In this document: piece by piece, positions 43,895-53,014 of the stretch | How positions within the stretch are numbered: position 1 is the stretch's first letter | Layout of the letters: the number at the start of each line of letters is the position of its first letter | Assembly (NCBI GenBank): GCA_016213325.1 | Contig: JACRAY010000016.1 | Span: forward strand, 62,001-126,000 | DNA length: 64,000 nucleotides | Direction: 5' to 3' | DNA from: Burkholderiales bacterium | GTDB lineage: Bacteria > Pseudomonadota > Gammaproteobacteria > Burkholderiales > Burkholderiaceae_C | Notes under the pieces: model-generated | What the model was told of the DNA's origin: nothing | Seen by the model: the letters and a program-made list of their open reading frames with translations, nothing else | Databases searched by the model: none | Translations under genes and position numbers: made by a program

Positions 43895-44781
43895 CACGCC
43901 TCCCCCTCCTGGTTCTGGGGTCCGCGGAACTCCGCGATGTCGGGCACCGAGCCCCACATGCAGAAGGACTCGTTGGTGCGAGGAAACTGGCGTGGCTGGT
44001 ATGTAGCCTCGTCCTCCGCGCAGATCAGCCGGACTCCGGTGGAGTACTCGAAGATCATGTCGTCAGGCCCGCGGAAGTACAGGAACATCGCCCCCGACGT
44101 AGGATGCCGGCCAGGCCCGAAAGCGATCGGCACGTTCAGCTTGCGCATGAGATACCAGGCCCGCATGACGTCGTCGATGCTTTCCACCTGGTGATTGACG
44201 TGCTGCACGCCGGCGCGTGTAGTGGGAAACAGCGCGACCTTGTGGTGCACTTCGTCGATGCGCAGAAGCGCCGCTTCGCCGATCCGATCGCTGACGCGCG
44301 CGCCCAGCACCTGCGTCCAGAAACGCTCGTCGCGCGCGGCATCCGTCGTGCACAGTCCCACATGACTGAAGCCGGTGATACCCGCGTCGCGAGAGGGAAA
44401 GTAGCGCCGGCCGCTGTGGTGCGGCTGCAGCACCAGATCGATCTTGTTGCCCGTCGGATCCTTGAAGTGTACGAACGCCTTAACGCGGCGTTGCTCGCAT
44501 TCCTGCGCCGTACCCGCCCGCACGTCGATGCCGCTGTTGCTCAGCTCCTTCGCTGCGGATTCGAGATCTTCAGCCGTGCGCAACTCGAAGCCGACGGTAT
44601 GGTCGATTGGGTCACCCTCGAAGTAGACCAACGTGTGATCTCGGTTGTCGCTGCGAAAGTAGGTGGCGCCGCCTTCCTCGCGCACCAACTCCAGACCGAG
44701 CACCTCGCGCGCGAATCTGTCCGCGTGAGCTCGATCGCGGGTACCCAGCCGCACGTAACGGATGTCGAGCAGGTCGATCAT
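43894..44781 (-). CDS. extradiol ring-cleavage dioxygenase (VOC family)
   Basis: A 295-residue two-domain type I extradiol dioxygenase. Likely Fe(II) ligands are His in GFSHVGLC, His in QHVNHQV and Glu in MIFEYSTG. The length and spacing resemble the 2,3-dihydroxybiphenyl/catechol 2,3-dioxygenase family. As first gene of a meta-cleavage operon it supplies the semialdehyde for the next dehydrogenase. The exact catechol is not known. Confidence 0.9.
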   Translation of the reverse strand: MIDLLDIRYVRLGTRDRAHADRFAREVLGLELVREEGGATYFRSDNRDHTLVYFEGDPIDHTVGFELRTAEDLESAAKELSNSGIDVRAGTAQECEQRRVKAFVHFKDPTGNKIDLVLQPHHSGRRYFPSRDAGITGFSHVGLCTTDAARDERFWTQVLGARVSDRIGEAALLRIDEVHHKVALFPTTRAGVQHVNHQVESIDDVMRAWYLMRKLNVPIAFGPGRHPTSGAMFLYFRGPDDMIFEYSTGVRLICAEDEATYQPRQFPRTNESFCMWGSVPDIAEFRGPQNQEGEA

Positions 44782-44917
44782 GCTGCGTGTATTCCCTTCA
44801 CTGCTTCATCGCTGGCGAGCATCGCCGTCGTCTCCTTGCGTTGATATGCGCCGACTGACTCCGGGGAATGTAGGATGTGAAGCCGCATCTGAGAAATGAA
44901 TTGAGTGGATTCCTAAT

Positions 44918-45874
44918 ATGCGTAAAGTGAATCAAGCGCCCATGCGCAAGCCTTTGCCTCGCAACCTCGACGTGACGCTGCTGCAGTTGTTCGATTGCAT
45001 TCGTCGCACCGGCAATCTGTCGGCTTCGGGCGCGGAGTTGGGAATGTCACAACCGGCGGTCAGCCGCGCGCTTGCCAGGCTGCGCGAGATGTATGACGAC
45101 CCGCTCTTCATTCGGCGCCCGCGCGGCGTGGCTCCGACGCCGTTCGCCGAAGCCCTCGCGGCGCCTATCGCGTCTGCACTAGACACCCTCCGAGGCACGT
45201 TTCAGCGGCCTACCTTCGATGTACGAACGGAAAGCCGCGCCTTCCGGGTCGCCCTGAGCGACATCGGTGAGCGCCTCTTCTTGCCCCGCTTGATGGCTCA
45301 CTTGGCGCAGTACGCCCCGGGCATTGCGGTGGAAGCGATATCCCCGAGCCAGGGAGAACTCCAGGAGTCGCTGCAATCCGGCAGAGTCGATCTGGCCGTG
45401 GGTTTCCTCGGCCAACTCAACAAACAGATGCGCCAGCGGCGTCTGTTTCGAGAGCGATTCGTGTATGTTGCACGTCAAGGGCATCCGGTGGTCGATGGGA
45501 AACTGCGGCGCGAGCAGCTGCGCGTGCTGCCTCACGTTGTTGGCGGCCCGAGAGGCATGGAGCATGCGACGGCGGTGGAAAAGGTGTTGGCCAGCCCGCG
45601 CGTGAAGGCCCGCGTGGCTCTGCGCGTGCACAGCTTTCTATGCGTCGGTCCCGTGGTCGCGGATACCGACCTGATCGGGGTGGTGCCGAGCAATCTGGCC
45701 GCAGTCGTGGCTGCACACGTTCCGCTTCAACTGATCGAACCCCCCGTGCAGTTCCCGGGCTTTGACGTAGCTATGGCCTGGCATCAACGGTATCACCGTG
45801 ACCCCGGCGGCGAGTGGTTGCGCGAGACCCTCGTGTCGCTGTTCTATGGGTTGCGAGTTGAGCCGCCCGCGTAA
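44918..45874 (+). CDS. LysR family transcriptional regulator
   Basis: A 318-residue regulator with a winged helix at residues about 15-75 (GNLSASGAELGMSQPAVSRA) and a substrate-binding co-inducer domain. DDPLFIRRPRGVAPTPFAE is typical of the NodD/LinR-like subgroup. It is divergent from the meta-cleavage operon and probably activates it. ATG 44942 is an alternative start. The 136-base region between them shows no obvious T-N11-A pair I can defend. Confidence 0.88.
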   Translation: MRKVNQAPMRKPLPRNLDVTLLQLFDCIRRTGNLSASGAELGMSQPAVSRALARLREMYDDPLFIRRPRGVAPTPFAEALAAPIASALDTLRGTFQRPTFDVRTESRAFRVALSDIGERLFLPRLMAHLAQYAPGIAVEAISPSQGELQESLQSGRVDLAVGFLGQLNKQMRQRRLFRERFVYVARQGHPVVDGKLRREQLRVLPHVVGGPRGMEHATAVEKVLASPRVKARVALRVHSFLCVGPVVADTDLIGVVPSNLAAVVAAHVPLQLIEPPVQFPGFDVAMAWHQRYHRDPGGEWLRETLVSLFYGLRVEPPA

Positions 45875-45887
45875 ACCAGTGACAGCT

Positions 45888-45907
45888 GCGGCAGAACGAG
45901 CTGCCGC
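45888..45907 (+). terminator. hairpin after the LysR gene
   Basis: GCGGCAG and CTGCCGC form a perfect 7-bp stem around AACGAG, 14 bases after the LysR stop. There is no T-run, so rho-independent termination is only possible. Confidence 0.4.
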
Positions 45908-45933
45908 CCAGCGTGCGAGCGCAGCCCCTTAGC

Positions 45934-46190
45934 TTAGAAGTCCACCGCGAGCCCGATGTTGTAGACCGTGGGATTCAGAGTGACCTTCGCAGACGAAGGA
46001 ACGCCAAGGAGGACGCCGCTGGCAGTCGTCTTCAGGAACAGCTGCTTGATGTCGGCGAAAATCCGATCCCTAGGGTTGTGTTGTTCGTCATTGTAGCGAC
46101 GCCGCCGGGCACTTCGGTCCCGCCAGCGTACAACGTCGCGTGCTCATGAAATACGATGCGGGCGGCTCCGAGTATCTGAACTTTGGGTTT
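45934..46190 (-). pseudogene. C-terminal remnant of an OmpW-like outer membrane protein
   Basis: The minus strand ends with FADIKQLFLKTTASGVLLGV, then KVTLNPTVYNIGLAVDF and a stop at 45934. Alternating polar/apolar strands and a terminal phenylalanine are typical of an OmpW-type beta-barrel, whose members often accompany aromatic gene clusters. The upstream part of the barrel is not open in this frame, so only the last two or three strands remain. Confidence 0.5.
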
Positions 46191-46194
46191 GAGG

Positions 46195-47157
46195 TCAATG
46201 GCCGTCGGACGACGCCGGCACGTGCTTTGCCAGGAAGGCGATCTGATCGGCCACGATCCTCTCCATTGGCTTGCCGACGTAAATCTCGAAGTGACCTTCT
46301 GGGTAGTGCCCGATCTCGGATTTCGCGGCTTGCTTGGCATACGCGATCGTTGTGGCTGCAGGGGCAACGCTGTCGCCGTCGCAGATGCAAAAGAAGGCCG
46401 GGCACTGCACGGCTTTGGCCCATTTGCCGGGCTGATAGCGAAGCAACTGGAACACGATTCGTGCTGGCAGATCGACGACTGAGCGAACGCCGGACGCCTT
46501 CAAGAGCGCGTCGAATCCAGGCGCCGCATCCGGCGTTGTCAGGATGGCAACCTCGCCCGGCTTGCCTACCAGTGGCACTCGGACCGGTTTCCTGCCCAAC
46601 AAGCGGGCGAGAACATCCATTGTCGCCTTCAAGGTGAGGCGAATCTTCGTGGAGAGGTCGATGATGCTGCCCGTCGCGGGCCCATCGGTGAAAGGACACT
46701 GCGAGATCACTGCAGCAATTCGCGCATCTTGGGCGGCAGTCACGATGACGTGTCCGCCAGCAAACGAAGTGCCCCAGAGAATCACTCGTTCGGCATCGAT
46801 TCCGGGCAGGCTTCGGGCGAAGGCGACGGCTGCGCGAAAGTCCTCCAATTGGTCCTTGACGTTCACTAGCCCGCGAGGTTCGCCAGAGCTCTCGCCGAGA
46901 TAGCGATAGTCGAAGACCAGGCAGGCGTAACCGGCGTCTTGGAAGCGTTTGGCGTACTCATGGAGCAGCATTTGCTTGACCCCGCCAAGTCCATGAGCCA
47001 TCACGACAATCGGCAAAGACCGCTCTTTCCCGCTCGCAACGGGTTTGTAGAGCCACGCGTGACAGGTTTCGGAACCTGACTGGAAGCGCAGACTCGTACG
47101 TTCACTCCCGCCGGGTTCAGTTGTGAGTGCGGGCCTCTCGATTGCTACAGTACTCAT
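46195..47157 (-). CDS. alpha/beta hydrolase
   Basis: A 320-residue hydrolase with the oxyanion region VMAHGLGG near residues 52-59, the nucleophile elbow GTSFAGG near 129-135 and the late histidine in YPEGHFEIYVG. It looks like the dienelactone-hydrolase/X-Pro-peptidase-like serine hydrolase group. The substrate cannot be read. It stands alone between the OmpW remnant and a non-coding stretch. Confidence 0.82.
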   Translation of the reverse strand: MSTVAIERPALTTEPGGSERTSLRFQSGSETCHAWLYKPVASGKERSLPIVVMAHGLGGVKQMLLHEYAKRFQDAGYACLVFDYRYLGESSGEPRGLVNVKDQLEDFRAAVAFARSLPGIDAERVILWGTSFAGGHVIVTAAQDARIAAVISQCPFTDGPATGSIIDLSTKIRLTLKATMDVLARLLGRKPVRVPLVGKPGEVAILTTPDAAPGFDALLKASGVRSVVDLPARIVFQLLRYQPGKWAKAVQCPAFFCICDGDSVAPAATTIAYAKQAAKSEIGHYPEGHFEIYVGKPMERIVADQIAFLAKHVPASSDGH

Positions 47158-47475
47158 CGCGATTCCTTAAGATCTATGCCATTGGGCGCCGCGCATTTCG
47201 GGACCGAAGTGGCGTGATGGCTGGACGACAACGATAGTTGCCGCGGCGCAGGGAATCGGCAATCAGATTTGCGCAACTCACTCGGAATCGCGCACGTCGA
47301 AGACGATGCGTGCGAGCGCACATCGCGTCTCACTGTCAGCCGCTCCGCTGCTCTGGTCCGCGCTGGCGGGCTTTCCGGAATGCGATGGGTCCGCGTCCGC
47401 ACGAGAAAGGGGGTGGGCTCTCTTCGGTAGAGGCGCGCAACTGGGGGTACCCCACCGCAGCGTGGATGCTCACGC
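47158..47475. other. intergenic region without recognisable gene
   Basis: These 318 bases between two minus-strand genes contain only frames with no resemblance to known proteins. It may hold the promoter of the hydrolase gene. Confidence 0.4.
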
Positions 47476-48084
47476 TTATGGCACTGCCACTTCCAACTGG
47501 GCTTGCTTTCGGGCCGATGCAAACTGCGCCACCTGGCGACCAACAGTTTCCAGCTGTGCGTGCGAACTGGGCACGAGGCATCGGCCATTAGCATCGAAGA
47601 GGTTGGGCTCCGCGGTGTTCAGCATCACGCCCAGCGGCGTTGGCCAACCACGAAGCGCGTGCGCAATGGATCGCAGCGCAGACAGCGTGGCCGCTGCGCC
47701 TTGCCAGCCAGCGCCGCATGCAATCAGACCGATCGGGCAACCGTCCAGGTAGCAGCGCTCGTGTTGACGCAAATCTTCGGTGTAGTCCAGCGCGTTTTTC
47801 AGCAGCCCTGAGATCGAGCCGTGGTACGACGGGGACGACACGATGAGTCCGTCGCACTCGCCCAGCAACTTCACCAAACGGGTCGCGCGCGCCACGCGCT
47901 CGGGCCGCTCAGGGGCATACATGGGCAGGTCCAGCTCGGGACCCGCCAGCAGCGCAACACGTGCGCCCTCCGCCTCGGCCGCCGCGAGGCTGATTCGCAG
48001 CGCCCGCTCGGAGGAAGATCCTGACCGCGTTGTGCCACCGATGCCCACGATCAGCGGTTGAGTCGGGGAAGATCCATAGAACAT
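47476..48084 (-). CDS. NADPH-dependent FMN reductase
   Basis: A 202-residue flavodoxin-fold reductase. IVGIGGTTRSGSSSERAL near residues 12-29 binds FMN phosphate, and SPSYHGSISGLLKNALDY is the family signature. It could supply reduced FMN to the luciferase-like oxygenase encoded at 50756-51898. It is divergent from a TetR gene, with a small palindrome between. Confidence 0.88.
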   Translation of the reverse strand: MFYGSSPTQPLIVGIGGTTRSGSSSERALRISLAAAEAEGARVALLAGPELDLPMYAPERPERVARATRLVKLLGECDGLIVSSPSYHGSISGLLKNALDYTEDLRQHERCYLDGCPIGLIACGAGWQGAAATLSALRSIAHALRGWPTPLGVMLNTAEPNLFDANGRCLVPSSHAQLETVGRQVAQFASARKQAQLEVAVP

Positions 48085-48115
48085 AGCTACCTCCGGCGGT
48101 CGTTCCGCGAAAATG

Positions 48116-48128
48116 ACTGAAAGTCAGT
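48116..48128. promoter_or_regulatory. 13-bp palindrome between FMN reductase and TetR genes
   Basis: ACTGA and TCAGT flank AAG in the divergent intergenic region, 32 bp from the reductase start. It is a candidate operator of the adjacent TetR protein. Confidence 0.45.
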
Positions 48129-48269
48129 TTATGACTTTGATCCAAATCAATAAGTAGGGGAAACACCTAGAAGCGAGACCGAGTTCACAGAATGAACGTT
48201 GGTCGAATTTTGTAGACTCCAGGGGAGCCTCATCTGTTTCTTGAGGCCGGACCCTAGTTTTCCTTTGCG

Positions 48270-48965
48270 ATGCCTCCCACCAAATCTCAACCCGAGCCCA
48301 TCGAAACCGAAGCCCCGACGCGACGCCAGCGCCGCCGCCAGCGCGTGGAAGACGAAATCCTTGAAGGTGCGACACAAATGTTCCTGGCGAAGGGAATCGG
48401 CGCGACCACCATGCAGGACATCGCGACCGAGGTCGACGTTGCGCAAGGCACGCTGTACAACTATTTCCCGAACAAGGAAGCGTTGACACTGTCCGTCGTT
48501 CGGCGACTGATCAACCGATACGCCCGCGAGCTTCTCAACAAAGGCAGCGAACGGCCGAATCTCGAACCGCTGGAGCTTGTTGCCTATGCGTGCGTGGCGA
48601 TCGTTGACAAAGGGGTCACTGACCCGCTTTGGCGCGCCTTGGTGGAACGTTTCGACGCATTCAACGACGCTTTACACGATGAAATTGGCGAGTTCGCGCT
48701 GGCGAACTTGCACGATGCAGTGCGCAGCGGCGCCATCTCGGGGTCAGAGGCGGAGTTGAGCATGCAATGGCGCATTGGCTCATGGATGATCGCAGGCGTC
48801 ATCAGGGACATCGTGCTAGGCCGACTCGAGGCAGCCGCAAAGTTTGATGTCGCGCTGCATATCCTGCTGCAGAAGGGCGTGTCGCAGACCGAAGCCAAGC
48901 GAATCGTGCGCAGGATCCGGGATCATCTGCGCAGAACTGCGAAGCCTCCGGTCAATCGACCTTGA
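48270..48965 (+). CDS. TetR/AcrR family transcriptional regulator
   Basis: A 231-residue regulator. After a basic N-terminal tail, residues about 27-75 form the helix-turn-helix (GATTMQDIATEVDVAQGTLY, then NYFPNKEALTL). It is divergent from the FMN reductase gene and converges with the Bug-protein operon; the two stops overlap by 14 bases. Likely control targets are the reductase and perhaps the operon at 48952-52680. Confidence 0.87.
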   Translation: MPPTKSQPEPIETEAPTRRQRRRQRVEDEILEGATQMFLAKGIGATTMQDIATEVDVAQGTLYNYFPNKEALTLSVVRRLINRYARELLNKGSERPNLEPLELVAYACVAIVDKGVTDPLWRALVERFDAFNDALHDEIGEFALANLHDAVRSGAISGSEAELSMQWRIGSWMIAGVIRDIVLGRLEAAAKFDVALHILLQKGVSQTEAKRIVRRIRDHLRRTAKPPVNRP

Positions 48966-49932
48966 TCTTGGCCGTGGCGACGACCTGCCGGTAGATGGCC
49001 TGCTCGGCGCGGATGAATTGCGCGAACTGTTCGGGCGTCTTGCCGCCCACGTCGCTGCCGTCCTTGGTCCAGAACTCGACGTAGTCGGGCCGGGTCACTG
49101 CATGGGCGAACGCGCGTTGAAGCAGCAGGACAATTTCCCGGGGCGTACCCGCCGGCACGAACATTCCCGTCCAGGCAGTGGCAGTGATTGCCGTGAGTCC
49201 AGCTTCAGCGAAAGTCGGCAACTCCGGGGCGACCTTGATGCGCTTGTCGCTGGCGACGGCCAGCGCCCGCAGGCGGCCTGACGTCACGAACTGTTCGGCC
49301 GCAGCCCATACGGTGAAACCAACCTGGATGTGACCGGGGACGAGGTCCGCGATATCGGCGCCGGGCGACTTGTAGGGCACTTCCCGCATCGGCAGCCCGG
49401 TTGCAATCTTCACCCGCTCGCCAGTGAGCTGGAGAAAGCTCCCGGGTCCGCCGGATCCGTAATTCAGCGCCCCCGGATTGGACTTGCCATACTCGACCAG
49501 TTCGCGTGCAGTCCTCGCTGGCACCGAGGGGTGGACCAACAACACCAGGGGACCCTGCGAGAGATCCGTCACCGGGAGGAGCTCGTCAAGCAGTCTGGGG
49601 CCCATTCCTGGTCGAAGGACATCATTCACGGCGTAGCTGGTGTTCGCATTCAGCACGGTGTGTCCGTCATGCGGCGCACTCATGACCTCCCGAGCGGCGA
49701 TGACACCGTTTGCGCCAGGCTTGGGGTCCACTATCACGGGCTGTTTAAGCACTTCGGACAACGTCGGAGCGATTCGCCGCACGGCGTTGTCCGCCGGCGA
49801 CCCGACAACCGACGTCCCCACGATTCGGATCGGCTTCGTCGGAAACGGAACAGCCGGAGTCTGGGCTGACGTCCACCGGGGTACAGTGAGCGCGGCGCCC
49901 GATGAAATGAGCAAGTTGCGGCGATTCAGCAT
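48952..49932 (-). CDS. tripartite tricarboxylate transporter (Bug/TctC) substrate-binding protein
   Basis: A 326-residue secreted binding protein. MLNRRNLLISSGAALTVPRW looks like a Tat-type signal with cleavage after TSAQ. Family segments are FPTKPIRIVG, VDPKPGANG and ELPTFAEAGL. ATG 49932 follows GGAGACAACC. It is the last gene of the operon that starts at 52680 and probably captures its substrate. Confidence 0.88.
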   Translation of the reverse strand: MLNRRNLLISSGAALTVPRWTSAQTPAVPFPTKPIRIVGTSVVGSPADNAVRRIAPTLSEVLKQPVIVDPKPGANGVIAAREVMSAPHDGHTVLNANTSYAVNDVLRPGMGPRLLDELLPVTDLSQGPLVLLVHPSVPARTARELVEYGKSNPGALNYGSGGPGSFLQLTGERVKIATGLPMREVPYKSPGADIADLVPGHIQVGFTVWAAAEQFVTSGRLRALAVASDKRIKVAPELPTFAEAGLTAITATAWTGMFVPAGTPREIVLLLQRAFAHAVTRPDYVEFWTKDGSDVGGKTPEQFAQFIRAEQAIYRQVVATAKIKVD

Positions 49933-49973
49933 GGTTGTCTCCATTTGGTTTGATGCTTGCGGGGCCGGGCCGG

Positions 49974-50744
49974 CTACAGCATTGCGCCGCCGCCATCGAC
50001 GACGATGGTCTGCCCAGTGATGAAGTCGCTCGCGGGCGATGCGAGGAAAAGCATCGCGCCGCACAGATCCTCGGGAACGGCCTCGCGCGCGATCGCGCGC
50101 CGGCGTACCCTGGTCTCGTAGGCTTGGCCGCTGAACATCGCGGACTGCTTCAGCGTGTCGGTCATGGTGAGCCCGGGGGCGAGGCAGTTGACTGTGATGC
50201 CATGCTCGCCGAGTTCGCGCGCCGCCACGCGGGTCATGCCGATAACCGCCCCCTTCGACGCGACGTAGTGCAGCATGCGGGGCTCCCCGCTCATGAAGGT
50301 ACCTGAAGCGACGTTGATGATCTTGCCGCGCCCCTGCTTCACCATGACCCGGGCTGCGGCCTGCAGACACAGGAAGCTGCCGCGCGCGTTCACCGACATC
50401 ACGCGGTCCCATTCTGCCGATTCCATCACCAGCAGCGACTGTCGTTTGAGGTCGGCGGCGATCGAAGCGTTGTTCACGAGAATGTCCAATCTCGCGAACT
50501 TCCGCAGCGTGGAGCTCACCATCTCGTCGACAGAGCGAGGGTCCGCCACATCAGCAGCCATCGCGACGGCTGCGACGTCGCCGCCAGCGACATTCCACTG
50601 TGCCGTGTCGATGGGGTTGATGTCGACCGCCACGACATGCGCGCCCTGGTCCAGCAGGGCTTGGACATATGCAGCGCCCAAGCCCCGGGCTGCGCCCGTG
50701 ACAACGGCGACCTGATCTCTCAGGTCGAACCTGTCAGAAGCCAT
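49974..50744 (-). CDS. short-chain dehydrogenase/reductase
   Basis: A 256-residue classical SDR: TGAARGLGAAY near residues 16-26, NNAS near 91, YVASK as active-site YxxxK and a FITGQTIVVDGG C-terminus. It lies in an operon with a luciferase-like oxygenase and an alpha/beta hydrolase, so oxidation of an alcohol to a ketone, or the reverse, is plausible. ATG 50744 is chosen because the Rossmann strand follows at the normal distance. Confidence 0.88.
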   Translation of the reverse strand: MASDRFDLRDQVAVVTGAARGLGAAYVQALLDQGAHVVAVDINPIDTAQWNVAGGDVAAVAMAADVADPRSVDEMVSSTLRKFARLDILVNNASIAADLKRQSLLVMESAEWDRVMSVNARGSFLCLQAAARVMVKQGRGKIINVASGTFMSGEPRMLHYVASKGAVIGMTRVAARELGEHGITVNCLAPGLTMTDTLKQSAMFSGQAYETRVRRRAIAREAVPEDLCGAMLFLASPASDFITGQTIVVDGGGAML

Positions 50745-50755
50745 GGACGCCGCAC

Positions 50756-51898
50756 TCACGATTTCTGGAGGTGCGGCAGCACGTCGCTCGCAAACAGGGC
50801 CATGTTGCGGCGGGTCAGCGTGTCGTTCATGGTGCCGCACTGCAAAAGCGGGATGAAGATGCCGAGGTCGGTCTTCTCGCGCATCCAGTCGAGACGATCG
50901 CGCACCATCTGCGGGGTGCCCACCACCGCGGTGCCCAGCTCCATCAGCTGCTCGAGCGTGACCCGCGACGTGCCGAGACCGGCGCGCGACGACAACATTC
51001 GCTTCATTGAGGCCAGCGAGGTATATCCCGGTGGCATGAGCATGCGCTGCGGCATCATTAGGAAGTTGTTGAACATTGTCTCGATGCCTTCGCGTGCCTC
51101 TTTGATCGCGCGATCCAGAGTGTCGGCCACGTACACAGGCGCGGACCATCCGAACTGGGACGAGGTAGCCTCATATCCGTACTTCCGCGCCTGGTCGCGA
51201 TAAGCGTTGAGGTTCTTGACCACGGCATCACGCGGCGAGAAGGTCACCATGAAGGGATATCGGCGCTCCGGCGTCGCAGCCCATTCGACGGTCTCCTGCG
51301 AGCCTTGCGATGGGATCCAGATCGGCGGGTGCGGCCGCTGGTACATGCGCGGCCACACGTTGACGTAGTTGAAGTTGTAGTGCTCACCTTCCCAAGGGAA
51401 AGGCCCCGGCTCGGTCCACGACTTGATGATGAGGTCGTGCGCTTCGTGAAATCTGCTGTGGGAGAACGCGGGATTCACGCCGGAGGCGTGGTACTCGGCA
51501 CCGATTCCGCGCACGAAGCCGCAGATCAGTCGGCCGCGCGACAGGTTATCCAGCATTGCCAGTTCTTCGGCGATATAGAGCGGGTTTCCGACGAGGGGGA
51601 GTGCACGGCCCAGGATTGCAATCTTGACCTTCTTGGTGCGCTGAATCAGCGCGCTCGCAATCAGGTTAGGGGCCGGCATGAGGCCATACGCAGTCTGGTG
51701 GTGCTCATTCACGCCGATGCCATCGAAGCCTAGCGCCTCGGCCGACGCGAGCATGTCGATGTAGCTCTCGTACTCGTCCGCGCCCTTCTCGGGATCGTAA
51801 AACGAATTGGGCAGCACAACCCACGAGGAACGATGCTTGCTCGCCGCTGCCAGATCCAGCGGGCGGTACGGCATCAGTGAAAAGCAAATGACCTTCAT
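50756..51898 (-). CDS. luciferase-like (LLM class) flavin-dependent monooxygenase
   Basis: A 380-residue TIM-barrel flavin monooxygenase. It has GFDGIGVNEHHQTAYGLMPA, then ILGRALPLVGNPLYIAEELA and GRLICGFVRGIGAEYH, all hallmarks of the bacterial luciferase/alkanal monooxygenase group. It needs reduced FMN from a separate reductase. Its start overlaps the stop of the hydrolase (TAATG). With a hydrolase and an SDR it could perform a type II Baeyer-Villiger sequence, but hydroxylation or dehalogenation are also possible. Confidence 0.87.
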   Translation of the reverse strand: MKVICFSLMPYRPLDLAAASKHRSSWVVLPNSFYDPEKGADEYESYIDMLASAEALGFDGIGVNEHHQTAYGLMPAPNLIASALIQRTKKVKIAILGRALPLVGNPLYIAEELAMLDNLSRGRLICGFVRGIGAEYHASGVNPAFSHSRFHEAHDLIIKSWTEPGPFPWEGEHYNFNYVNVWPRMYQRPHPPIWIPSQGSQETVEWAATPERRYPFMVTFSPRDAVVKNLNAYRDQARKYGYEATSSQFGWSAPVYVADTLDRAIKEAREGIETMFNNFLMMPQRMLMPPGYTSLASMKRMLSSRAGLGTSRVTLEQLMELGTAVVGTPQMVRDRLDWMREKTDLGIFIPLLQCGTMNDTLTRRNMALFASDVLPHLQKS

Positions 51899-52680
51899 TA
51901 GCGAACCTCGTTCAGGTGTGCGTTGACAAGACGTGCCGTTTCGTCGGGCTTTTCCAATGGCGGCAGATGCCCGCAAGCCTCGATGGTCGACACGCGGGCG
52001 TGCGGCAGGAGATCGCCCCAACGCTGCCCGATCGCATGGGGCAGCACCTTGTCATCGCGTCCCCAGATGACGGCGGTCGGTACCTTGATACGGTGCAGCC
52101 ACTTCTCCAGGGAAGGGTTGAAGCCGCGCGGCTGCCACGCGAGCTTCGTGAACGCGAAACGGTTCTTGAGCATGATGTCCAACTGCTCGGGAGTCGGTGT
52201 TTCGGAGAGGATCCGCTCGGCCATTGCCTGGTCGCTGTACAGGTTGCGGACTTCTTCATCCGGCGCCCAGATGAAGATGTCGCCCATGGGGTGGCCCTTC
52301 GCGCGGATGCCGGCGGCCGAGATGAGTGTCAGGCTCTTGATGCGGCTGGCGTTTCGGACCACCAGTTCTGCACCGATCCATCCGCCGAGCGAGTGACCGA
52401 CCAAATGGACGTCACGCAGATCAAGCTGGTCGAGCAGGTCCAGGTAGAACATCGCGAGATCGGGCACATCCGCGATCCACTCGCCGTCGTCTGACAGGCC
52501 AAATCCGGGGTGATCGGGCGCCAGCAGTCGTCTTCCCTGCGCGATCTGCGAAAGGAATGAGGGGAATCCGTGCAGACCGCCCGCACCGTGCAGATAAAGC
52601 ACGGTGGGGCCGTCGGTGCCGGCGCCTTGAATTCTGAGCCTGGTTCGCTGGACGATCAGGTCTGAGCTCGTGACATGCAT
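51898..52680 (-). CDS. alpha/beta hydrolase, MhpC/DmpD-like
   Basis: A 260-residue hydrolase with LYLHGAGGLHGF, the nucleophile elbow VGHSLGGWIG near residues 92-101, GRDDKVLP and the catalytic histidine in ACGHLPPLEKP. It resembles meta-cleavage product hydrolases (MhpC, DmpD) but ester hydrolysis is equally possible. AAGGACC precedes ATG 52680. It is first in the operon 52680-48952 and divergent from a Rieske oxygenase. Confidence 0.87.
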   Translation of the reverse strand: MHVTSSDLIVQRTRLRIQGAGTDGPTVLYLHGAGGLHGFPSFLSQIAQGRRLLAPDHPGFGLSDDGEWIADVPDLAMFYLDLLDQLDLRDVHLVGHSLGGWIGAELVVRNASRIKSLTLISAAGIRAKGHPMGDIFIWAPDEEVRNLYSDQAMAERILSETPTPEQLDIMLKNRFAFTKLAWQPRGFNPSLEKWLHRIKVPTAVIWGRDDKVLPHAIGQRWGDLLPHARVSTIEACGHLPPLEKPDETARLVNAHLNEVR

Positions 52681-52780
52681 GTAGGTCCTTGGCTGGTGGC
52701 AATGGGTCGGATGCCTGATGATCGGCATTCGCAACCTGAGTTCCACTCAATCTTTGATTTAGATCAAAAAATTAGCATCG

Positions 52781-52851
52781 GTAAAAACCCTGACGCATGC
52801 GAGCGGCAGCAAGCGGCTCAAGCGCCTGCAGGACGTCATTCGGGTTTTTAC
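52781..52851. promoter_or_regulatory. inverted pair of GTAAAAACCC elements in a divergent promoter
   Basis: GTAAAAACCC at 52781-52790 and GGGTTTTTAC at 52842-52851 are perfect inverted copies, 61 bp between starts, in the region between the hydrolase operon and the Rieske oxygenase genes. A third copy is at 18337-18346 upstream of the MFS operon. They look like binding sites of a regulator that acts on all three. Confidence 0.55.
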
Positions 52852-53014
52852 GAATGCAAACAGTATGATCTATGTCAAAGAATGATGAATAGTCAGATTA
52901 CGACCAACGGTCGCAATTCGCTTTTTCACCACCAGATCCTCACGATCCGCCTCCAACGCCAATGAACGATTTCCGGATCTCTCAGTCCCTCGCCCACCCA
53001 CGGGTCGAACGCTC

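Noticed and set aside
44782-44917. LysR binding site in the meta-operon promoter
   Set aside because: No T-N11-A inverted repeat stood out clearly enough to give coordinates.
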